Origin: Promethearchaeota archaeon
GTDB lineage: Archaea; Asgardarchaeota; Lokiarchaeia; Sigyniarchaeales; SOKP01
Assembly: GCA_019894815.1 (NCBI GenBank)
Contig: JAGXNU010000113.1
Location: 1 to 6,886, forward strand
Length of the DNA stretch: 6,886 bases
Reading direction: 5' to 3'
Below, one piece after another: positions 1 to 5,880 of the stretch. Each line of letters starts with the position of its first letter. Position 1 is the first letter of the stretch. Under the pieces are notes generated by a model. That model was not told the DNA's origin. It was given only the letters and a program-made list of their open reading frames with translations, and searched no databases. A program made the translations under genes and the position numbers.

Positions 1-944
1 ACATGATCGGAACTAGTTATCGGAATGTCAAATGCGTATGTAGCAAATTCTCCGAGTTCATAAAGTGTGATGTTATAATTTTGTGTATCTCCTCTTGAAA
101 TATAAAATTGGACTTCGCTTTTATTTGTAAAATCAATATATTTGAGGTTTTCATTAATAATACGTTTTTCAATATCATGAATTCCCAAACTAGCATTAAG
201 ATATATTGAACTAGTAACATCTATCCATCCTGATCCAATATCTTTCATTTTAATGATCATGCTTGCATTCCTGCTGGTTTTAAGTTGAAGTGACATAATA
301 AATCCTAGTATCAAGGTTCTATTGAAATTTAAGTCTATATAGGGAGTAACGGATTGAAAACTCGTATCTGAAAAATCTGCTGTTAAAGTTAAATTGATGA
401 TACCATCAGTTCCATTCAACAACCTCACGTAAGTTGAGGTTAAATCATCATTTAAAGCATCTAAATCTAAGTTTGTAGAATTAGTACCTTGAATTAAAGT
501 CATATTTGAATATCCAGGATTTCGATTCATATCAAATTCTATGAAACTTGTTGCTTCTAAAGCGCTATTATCTTCTAAAACATAATCTGTAGTGAAATTA
601 TTTTGAAAAGTGAAGTTAAAATCTCCATATGTCAAATATGAATCAATTGAATTTGACATGGAAGGAATATCGAAATATTTCTGATTATTTACTAACGAAG
701 AAGTATTTGTAGTATAAATTCGAACATCTTGATCATCTCCCGATCCTGTGAGGTAATAATCACTCAAATATGGATCTGAGTTAAGTGATAAGTTCTGTAA
801 TTCATTATCATAAAGATCTTTACCATCATCATTAATTTCAGCAAGTTTAAAATCGTTAAATAGCAGAGTATTTGTTAGAAAAATTGATATGATAAAAATA
901 CTCACTAATAAAATCTGTTTAGTTTCTTTTTTTCGTCGATTCAT
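1..944 (-). CDS. Secreted or membrane-anchored, sequon-rich surface protein, C-terminus outside window
   Basis: An uninterrupted frame of 314 codons runs from an ATG at 944-942 to the left edge; the first in-frame stop upstream is the TGA at 965-963, so this ATG is the only good start. The protein opens with a basic stretch (MNRRKKETKQ) and a hydrophobic segment at about residues 11-29, which is a signal peptide or N-terminal anchor. The rest is polar and rich in Asn, Asp, Ser and Thr. It has no cysteine and 13 N-X-S/T sequons (N51, 80, 110, 116, 147, 155, 177, 184, 208, 226, 250, 274, 291). Archaea N-glycosylate surface proteins at such sites, so an extracellular, glycosylated, probably beta-rich protein is likely. 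I recognise no family and infer no specific function. It is divergent from the M20 gene. The coding call is firm because the frame stays open for 944 bases of AT-rich DNA. Confidence 0.85.
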   Translation of the reverse strand, partial: MNRRKKETKQILLVSIFIISIFLTNTLLFNDFKLAEINDDGKDLYDNELQNLSLNSDPYLSDYYLTGSGDDQDVRIYTTNTSSLVNNQKYFDIPSMSNSIDSYLTYGDFNFTFQNNFTTDYVLEDNSALEATSFIEFDMNRNPGYSNMTLIQGTNSTNLDLDALNDDLTSTYVRLLNGTDGIINLTLTADFSDTSFQSVTPYIDLNFNRTLILGFIMSLQLKTSRNASMIIKMKDIGSGWIDVTSSIYLNASLGIHDIEKRIINENLKYIDFTNKSEVQFYISRGDTQNYNITLYELGEFATYAFDIPITSSDH

Positions 945-969
945 ATAAAATAACCGAATTATTCAATTT

Positions 970-983
970 TTTTAATATTAAAA
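970..983 (-). promoter_or_regulatory. Candidate TATA box for the surface-protein gene
   Basis: The stretch contains the perfect palindrome TTTAATATTAAA (971-982), centred about 32 bases upstream of the minus-strand ATG at 944. That spacing would place transcription start only a few bases before the start codon. The whole 945-1020 region is almost pure A/T, so other TATA-like strings nearby are equally possible. No Shine-Dalgarno sequence is visible before the ATG. Confidence 0.3.
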
Positions 984-1080
984 TTATTTAAAAATAAAAA
1001 AATTTCGCAATTTATTTTAAATTTATTAGATAGAATACAACATGACAAAATATTATAAACTATCAGTTCATTCTTAAGAC

Positions 1081-1090
1081 TAAAATAAAT
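1081..1090 (+). promoter_or_regulatory. Candidate TATA box for the M20 peptidase gene
   Basis: TAAAATAAAT is centred about 25 bases before the ATG at 1110. This is the spacing expected when an archaeal transcript begins at or next to the start codon (leaderless mRNA). No GGAGG-like element precedes the ATG, which fits. A second AT-rich candidate, around 1049-1058, would give a short leader of about 30 bases instead. Confidence 0.35.
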
Positions 1091-1109
1091 ACTTCTTTAG
1101 TTTGATATC

Positions 1110-2468
1110 ATGACGATCAAGGAACAAATTACTAATGAGATAGATAATAATAGAGAGCAATATATTGATTTTTTCCGTAAAGTGGTTCAAGCAGATTCTT
1201 ATAATCCTTCCGGAAATGAATTAAATGTTGGAATATTGATTGAAGAATACTTGAAATCTGTTGATATTGAAAGTCAACTCTTTCCATTTGGTGATAATCG
1301 TGTAAATTTAATCGCATCTTTAAATAATGATAATAAGGGTAAAGTACTGTTATATAATGGTCACATGGATGTAGTACCCCCTGGTAATGAAGAAGAATGG
1401 ACAAAACCACCGCTAGAAGCATTCATGAAAAGAAAAAGGTATATTTATGGGAGAGGGACAACAGATATGAAAGGGGGATTAGTTGCAATGGTAATAGCTT
1501 TGAAAATCATGAAATCTCTTGATATAGAGTTATCTGGAGATTTGATATTAAATGCTGTAGCAGATGAGGAAACTGGGGGCATACTTGGAACTAAATGGTG
1601 TCTTGATAACGCTCTTCAATCAATTAAACCAACTTTTACAATTATTGGTGAACCAACAGGGTTAAATCCGTTGCCAAAAGCTATCATACTTGGTGAGAAG
1701 GGTCATTTATATCTTAAAGTTATTACTAAAGGGATATCATGTCACGCTTCCATGCCAAATATGGGAAAAAATGCTATTTACATGATGAGTGAATTAATTG
1801 AAAATTTAAAATATCTGAATCAATATATCCCTGATTCTAAACCCCCTATTCCCCTAAAAATATTAAAAAAACTATTATCATCTTCTTTCCCTGGTACAGA
1901 AATTTTTGAACGCATTTTAGGGGAACAACCTCAATTAAGCCACTTGCTCCAATCATTGGTGCAATTTAGCTATTCAGTAACTATGATTAATGCTGGAATT
2001 AAAGGAAATGTTGTACCTGATACATGTGAAGCTCTTATTGACATTCGGTTATTACCAGAACAAAAAATTGAAGGGATTATTGAGGGTTTCAACAATCTAA
2101 TTAAAAAAAAAATGGGATATGAAGTACGAGATAATCTTTTAGGTAAACCTGAAGATGTTTACATATATATAGAGGCATCAGATGCATCAGAAGGATCCTA
2201 TTGGGATGAGTGGGAGGACTCTAAAGCATTAGAAGAATTTTTTGACATAGTTGAGACGATATATAAAAAAAAGCCATTTTATTTATTATACCCCGCTTCA
2301 GCAGATGCTCATTACTTTAGGAATGATGGTTATTGTCCTCAAACTATCTTATTTGGACCTGGAAGTGCGGGAACAGCCCATGCAGTCAATGAATTCATTG
2401 AAATTGAAGATTTTTTGAAAGCAATTAAGGTTTATACCCTTTTTGCTTATAATTATCTAAAAAAATAA
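1110..2468 (+). CDS. M20-family zinc metallopeptidase / deacylase (ArgE/DapE/carboxypeptidase type)
   Basis: This is a cytoplasmic two-metal hydrolase that cleaves an amide bond in a small N-acyl amino acid or peptide; the substrate cannot be read from sequence. All M20 landmarks are present: GHMDVVP with metal ligand H85 and D87; GRGTTDMKGG with bridging D119; DEETGG with general base E153 and ligand E154; GEPT with E181; CHASMP with H212; and GTAHAVNE with the last ligand H424. The lid/dimerisation domain lies between, with NVVPDTCEALIDIR at about 300-313. At 452 residues it is longer than typical DapE or ArgE (about 375-385); the extra length is a Lys/Pro-rich segment near 241-285 and an acidic segment near 350-372. 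An in-frame TAG at 1098-1100 makes the ATG at 1110 the first possible start. There is no signal peptide. It has its own promoter and terminator candidates. Family assignment is firm; naming it argE or dapE would be unjustified. Confidence 0.93.
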   Translation: MTIKEQITNEIDNNREQYIDFFRKVVQADSYNPSGNELNVGILIEEYLKSVDIESQLFPFGDNRVNLIASLNNDNKGKVLLYNGHMDVVPPGNEEEWTKPPLEAFMKRKRYIYGRGTTDMKGGLVAMVIALKIMKSLDIELSGDLILNAVADEETGGILGTKWCLDNALQSIKPTFTIIGEPTGLNPLPKAIILGEKGHLYLKVITKGISCHASMPNMGKNAIYMMSELIENLKYLNQYIPDSKPPIPLKILKKLLSSSFPGTEIFERILGEQPQLSHLLQSLVQFSYSVTMINAGIKGNVVPDTCEALIDIRLLPEQKIEGIIEGFNNLIKKKMGYEVRDNLLGKPEDVYIYIEASDASEGSYWDEWEDSKALEEFFDIVETIYKKKPFYLLYPASADAHYFRNDGYCPQTILFGPGSAGTAHAVNEFIEIEDFLKAIKVYTLFAYNYLKK

Positions 2469-2500
2469 AATCAAAGATTAAAATAAAATGTAAATTTATT

Positions 2501-2517
2501 TAAGATCTTATTTTTTT
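2501..2517 (+). terminator. Oligo-T terminator after the M20 gene
   Basis: A run of seven T (2511-2517) follows the 10-base palindrome TAAGATCTTA (2501-2510), 33-50 bases after the M20 stop codon. Archaeal RNA polymerase terminates at oligo-T tracts, with or without a hairpin. The palindrome is too short to form a strong stem with a loop, so the T tract is the main evidence. Confidence 0.45.
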
Positions 2518-2521
2518 AATA

Positions 2522-2529
2522 GTTTAAAC
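2522..2529 (+). promoter_or_regulatory. Candidate TATA box for the vWA/zinc-finger gene
   Basis: GTTTAAAC contains TTTAAA at 2523-2528, about 28 bases (centre to start) before the TTG at 2554. That spacing fits leaderless transcription. It sits five bases after the T7 tract that probably ends the M20 transcript, so this gene appears to be its own transcription unit. No ribosome binding site is visible. Confidence 0.35.
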
Positions 2530-2553
2530 TTCAATTAATTATACTTAATCAAT

Positions 2554-3735
2554 TTGCAAGACATTAAGACTGAAGATACAGTGATCCTGATCGATGTTTC
2601 ACGATCGATGGTTCGACAAGATTTTAAACCAAATCGATTAGCTGTGGCTTTAAGTGCGGTTAATAATTTCATTCAGACTAAATTTACAATTGATCCAAAA
2701 GATAGAATCGCGCTACTTTCCTTTGGGGATACAGTCAGAAAATTAAGTTCATTTACTTATGAGGAAGATAAACTCAAAAATTCTCTTAAAAAAATAAAAA
2801 TTGGTGGTAATGGTCAATTACTTGATGGAATAGCTTTTGCTTTACAAATTTTAGTAGTAGAAATGCGAAAGCTGGGAGGAAAAACAAATCGAATTTTCAT
2901 AATTTCTGATAGTAAACTAAAATTGGATAGTAAACTTCAAAAATTAGTGACAATCGCAGCGGGATTAGGGATTTTTATTGACACTTGTCAGTTGGGAACG
3001 GAGGAGGTCTATGCAGAGAATATTTTTAAAAAAATTGCTAGAGACACTGGAGGTGAATATGGCTTTTTTAATAATTCTAAAGCAATATTAAATGCTGGAA
3101 GGTCTTTCGCTTCAAAAAAAGATAGTAAAACTACTACCGATTATTTTGCTCCTGATAAACAAGAAAAAATTGCGCCTTTGGTGAGTGATATTGCATTACC
3201 ACTAAGAAGGCCATCGCTCTTAGATATCCGTCTAATGATGAGTACAAACGGTTCGGGTCAAGATAAGTGTCAAATATGTCATTCTATAAAAGCACCTTTA
3301 ACTAGTGCTGATTTTTATTCTGAAGGGCGGTACTGTCCTTCATGTGATCGTCCAATGCACATCTCATGTGCTACAATGTGGGCTAAAAAGACAGAAAAAT
3401 CATCTGAAAGTGTTTTTAGATGCCCATTTTGCTACTTCTTACTTGAACTTCCTGCATATGCAACTAAATTGATTAAAGAAAATCTTGAAGATGAACCAAA
3501 AATCAGGCTTTTGTCTCAGGATGATGATAAATCCACACACATGATATTGATAAGTGAGGAAAATGTTTCTGAGATAAATGTTTCCTGCAATTATTGTTAT
3601 AGTATTTTTTTAGGAGATTATAACGTGTACCAATGCGAAAAATGTAAGAGTTATTACCATGAACCTTGTTTAGAAAAAATGAATAAAGAAATACAAGCGT
3701 GTAGGAATTGTGGTGCTAAAATTATGTTTTCATGA
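2554..3735 (+). CDS. vWA-domain protein with two C-terminal C4HC3 zinc fingers, p44/Ssl1-like architecture
   Basis: The protein has 393 residues. Residues 8-185 form a vWA domain: the metal site is DVSRS (D14, S16, S18), followed by QDFKPNRL, with a third acidic position at D119 (IISDS) and ARDTGGEYG at 162-170. The usual MIDAS threonine is not evident in GGNGQLLDG (84-92). Two treble-clef fingers follow. The first uses C239, C242, C261, C264, H269, C272, C290 and C293; the second C345, C348, C361, C364, H369, C372, C383 and C386. Such C4HC3 modules are RING/PHD-like and bind two zincs. From memory, eukaryotic TFIIH p44/Ssl1 shares the order vWA then zinc modules, a similar length, the D-x-KPNRL string and the last finger's spacing; Rpn10 shares only the vWA part. 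Role is unknown: a scaffold, a helicase partner or a ubiquitin-type ligase are possible. Start is TTG, because an in-frame TAA lies at 2536-2538 and the first internal Met falls beside the metal motif. Confidence 0.85.
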   Translation: MQDIKTEDTVILIDVSRSMVRQDFKPNRLAVALSAVNNFIQTKFTIDPKDRIALLSFGDTVRKLSSFTYEEDKLKNSLKKIKIGGNGQLLDGIAFALQILVVEMRKLGGKTNRIFIISDSKLKLDSKLQKLVTIAAGLGIFIDTCQLGTEEVYAENIFKKIARDTGGEYGFFNNSKAILNAGRSFASKKDSKTTTDYFAPDKQEKIAPLVSDIALPLRRPSLLDIRLMMSTNGSGQDKCQICHSIKAPLTSADFYSEGRYCPSCDRPMHISCATMWAKKTEKSSESVFRCPFCYFLLELPAYATKLIKENLEDEPKIRLLSQDDDKSTHMILISEENVSEINVSCNYCYSIFLGDYNVYQCEKCKSYYHEPCLEKMNKEIQACRNCGAKIMFS

Positions 3736-3742
3736 TTTTTTT
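3736..3742 (+). terminator. Oligo-T terminator directly after the vWA gene
   Basis: Seven T begin at the base following the TGA stop codon. This is a standard archaeal termination signal and separates this gene from metG. A second T7 tract at 3795-3801 could serve as back-up. Confidence 0.4.
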
Positions 3743-3770
3743 ATTAATTCTTAGTCATTTAAAACCAATC

Positions 3771-3780
3771 TAATTAAATA
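3771..3780 (+). promoter_or_regulatory. Candidate TATA box for metG
   Basis: TAATTAAATA would direct transcription to start about 25 bases downstream, near 3800-3803, just after the T7 tract at 3795-3801. This leaves a leader of about 30-47 bases containing the ribosome binding site. CATTTAAAA at 3756-3764 is an alternative box. Confidence 0.3.
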
Positions 3781-3823
3781 ACAAAACGACCAACTTTTTT
3801 TAGAAAGTTTTCATTAATGTATT

Positions 3824-3832
3824 AAAGGAGGT
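3824..3832 (+). promoter_or_regulatory. Strong Shine-Dalgarno sequence before metG
   Basis: AAAGGAGGT is complementary to the conserved 3' end of 16S rRNA and is the only such element ahead of any gene start in the window. It ends 1 base before the TTG at 3834 and 16 bases before the in-frame ATG at 3849. Neither spacing is ideal, so it shows that metG is translated from a leadered mRNA but does not settle the start codon. Confidence 0.6.
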
Positions 3833-3833
3833 T

Positions 3834-5879
3834 TTGAACTTTTCGGATATGAAAAAAGGTAAATGGGTAATTACAAGTGCTTGGCCTTATGTGAATGCTA
3901 TTCCTCATCTTGGAAACATGATAGGAAGTACCTTATCGGCAGATGTATTTGCAAGATTTTTAAGACTAAGAGGGGATGAGGTTGTGCTTGTATCGGGGTC
4001 AGATTCTCATGGTACCCCAGTTGCAATTGAAGCTAAAAAACTCGGTGTATCAACTAAAGACTTGGCACTTAAAAATCACGAAATCATTAAAGACCTGTAT
4101 AAAAAATGGAATTTGTCTTATGATAATTATACTATTACACATAACCCAATTCATATTGAATTTGTCCAGAATTTCTATCTTGATGTACAAAAAAATGGAT
4201 TTATCTTTGAAAAAGAGATTGAGTCTTTTTATTGTGAGAAAGATGATTTATTTCTTCCAGATAGATTTGTGGAAGGCATATGTCCTCACTGTGTATTTGA
4301 AGATGCGAGAGGAGACCAATGTGATAACTGTCAAAAATTATTAACACCCTTAGAATTAAATAAACCAAGATGTGCGATTTGCGGTGATCCCCCAATCATC
4401 AAAAAGACAAAGCATTGGTATTTCGATTTACCAAAAATGCAGAATTTGCTTGCGGATTTTATTGATAAAAATGAGTTAATCCCTCAAAATGCGCGTCAGA
4501 TGTGTTTAAATAGTATTTCAGAGGGAATTCCTGAACGCGCAATAACTAGAGATTTAGAATGGGGCATTCCTGCGAAATTTGAAGGAGCAGAAAGTAAAAC
4601 TATCTATGTATGGTTTGAAGCTGTTTTGGGTTATATATCAGCGGTGAAGGAATGGGCTGATAAGATCATTAAAAAACCAGAGAAATTTGATTATTTTTGG
4701 AAAGATAAAAATACACGTACTGTGTACTTCATTGGAAAGGATAACATTATATTTCATCTCATAATATTACCGGGGTTAATAATAGGTTATAATAAAGATA
4801 AAGCTGAAGAAGATAAATTTGTTTTACCTTATAATGTATCTTCAACAGAATGGTTAATGTATGAGAATACGAAATTCTCTAAATCAAGAGGTGTAGGGAT
4901 TTGGATTGATGATGCTTTAGAGCTTGCACCCTTGGATTATTGGCGTTTTTCCTTACTCTATAATCGACCCGAAACTAGCGATACTTCATTTTTATGGACG
5001 GAATTTGAAAATAATATTAAAGCCTTGAATGATAACATAGGAAACTTCATTCATAGAACCTTAACATTCATTGAAAAGCAATTTAAGAGTGAAATTCCAG
5101 AAAGAGTTAATATTGATAAGATAGATGAAAAGTTTTTAGATCTAATCGAAAATATGGGAAAATCAACCGAAGATAACATGATTAATTTTAAAATTAGGAA
5201 ATCCATAAGAGAGATCGTAAGTTTTGGAAAAGAATGTAATATCTATTTAAATACTAAAGCACCATGGCATTTAATTAAGGAAGATAAAACCAAAGCGGGT
5301 CATGTTTTCAATATCTGTGCCCAAGCAGTTCATGCTTTTGCCATATTATTAAATCCTTTCATTCCGGATACAAGCCTTCAAATATTATCATATCTAAATC
5401 TCGATTCAAATATAAGTTGGCAAGATATTAAGAACACCGCAATTAAAGCAGGTCATAAAATAAAAAAACCTAAACCATTGTTCCAAAAACTAGATATTAA
5501 GGAACTCCAAGAAAAGCTTAAAACTCTAAAAGAAAAAAAAGAAAAAGGTGATAGTGAATTGGTATCGTATGATTATTTTAAGAAATTAGATATAAGGGTT
5601 GCATTAGTAGAAGAAATTGAAAAAGTACCTAAAGCAGATAAACTTTACAAACTATCTATTGATTTAGGTGACGAAAAAAGAACATTAGTTGCTGGGTTGG
5701 CTGAACACTATAAAGCGGATGAATTAAAAGGAAAGAAGATTGTGATACTAGCAAATTTAGAACCAAGGAAATTAAGAGGTATCGAAAGCCAAGGGATGCT
5801 TCTTGCAGCTGTTGATGGAGAAATTGTTTCAGTATTAACTCCAGATAAAAATATTCCCCCTGGAGCAAAAATCGAATAA
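3834..5879 (+). CDS. metG: Methionyl-tRNA synthetase with fused C-terminal tRNA-binding domain
   Basis: The enzyme charges tRNA(Met) with methionine in the cytoplasm. The class I catalytic core shows WVITSAWPYVN at 11-21, the HIGH-type motif HLGN (25-28) and the KMSKS-type motif KFSKS (347-351). The zinc-knuckle insert contains C134, CPHC (150-153), CDNC (163-166) and CAIC (180-183). YVWFEA (258-263) and FIGKDN (299-304) are further MetRS signatures. A helical anticodon-binding domain follows, then a Lys/Glu-rich linker (about 537-578), and from residue 579 a Trbp111/EMAPII-like OB domain (YFKKLDIRVA near its start) for dimerisation and tRNA binding. Length is 681 residues, close to E. coli MetG. 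An in-frame TAG at 3801-3803 limits the 5' end. The start is either TTG at 3834 or ATG at 3849, which gives MKKGKWVITS and resembles usual archaeal N-termini; I slightly favour the ATG. The gene ends one base from the convergent RtcB-like gene. Confidence 0.97.
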   Translation: MNFSDMKKGKWVITSAWPYVNAIPHLGNMIGSTLSADVFARFLRLRGDEVVLVSGSDSHGTPVAIEAKKLGVSTKDLALKNHEIIKDLYKKWNLSYDNYTITHNPIHIEFVQNFYLDVQKNGFIFEKEIESFYCEKDDLFLPDRFVEGICPHCVFEDARGDQCDNCQKLLTPLELNKPRCAICGDPPIIKKTKHWYFDLPKMQNLLADFIDKNELIPQNARQMCLNSISEGIPERAITRDLEWGIPAKFEGAESKTIYVWFEAVLGYISAVKEWADKIIKKPEKFDYFWKDKNTRTVYFIGKDNIIFHLIILPGLIIGYNKDKAEEDKFVLPYNVSSTEWLMYENTKFSKSRGVGIWIDDALELAPLDYWRFSLLYNRPETSDTSFLWTEFENNIKALNDNIGNFIHRTLTFIEKQFKSEIPERVNIDKIDEKFLDLIENMGKSTEDNMINFKIRKSIREIVSFGKECNIYLNTKAPWHLIKEDKTKAGHVFNICAQAVHAFAILLNPFIPDTSLQILSYLNLDSNISWQDIKNTAIKAGHKIKKPKPLFQKLDIKELQEKLKTLKEKKEKGDSELVSYDYFKKLDIRVALVEEIEKVPKADKLYKLSIDLGDEKRTLVAGLAEHYKADELKGKKIVILANLEPRKLRGIESQGMLLAAVDGEIVSVLTPDKNIPPGAKIE

Positions 5880-5880
5880 T

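Noticed and set aside
17..220. Minus-strand open frame of 67 codons near the left edge
   Set aside because: It is in a different frame of the same strand as the 314-codon surface-protein gene, which explains this stretch better.
945..1109. Possible small RNA or regulatory RNA in the divergent intergenic region
   Set aside because: The stretch is nearly pure A/T with no stable stem-loop I can find; it is better explained as two divergent promoters.
1132..1422. Minus-strand open frame of 96 codons inside the M20 gene
   Set aside because: It lies wholly antisense to a gene with complete catalytic motifs and its translation has no recognisable features.
3976..4344. Second plus-strand open frame of 122 codons inside metG
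   Set aside because: It overlaps the MetRS catalytic and zinc-insert region in another frame; the translation is low-complexity hydrophobic/basic and typical of a shadow frame.
5656..5868. Minus-strand open frame of 70 codons opposite the metG tRNA-binding domain
   Set aside because: Antisense to a strongly conserved OB domain, with no features of its own.
5568..5879. Fusion of the tRNA-binding OB domain to MetRS as something unusual
   Set aside because: Fused forms are known in both bacteria (E. coli) and archaea (Pyrococcus), so the arrangement is ordinary.
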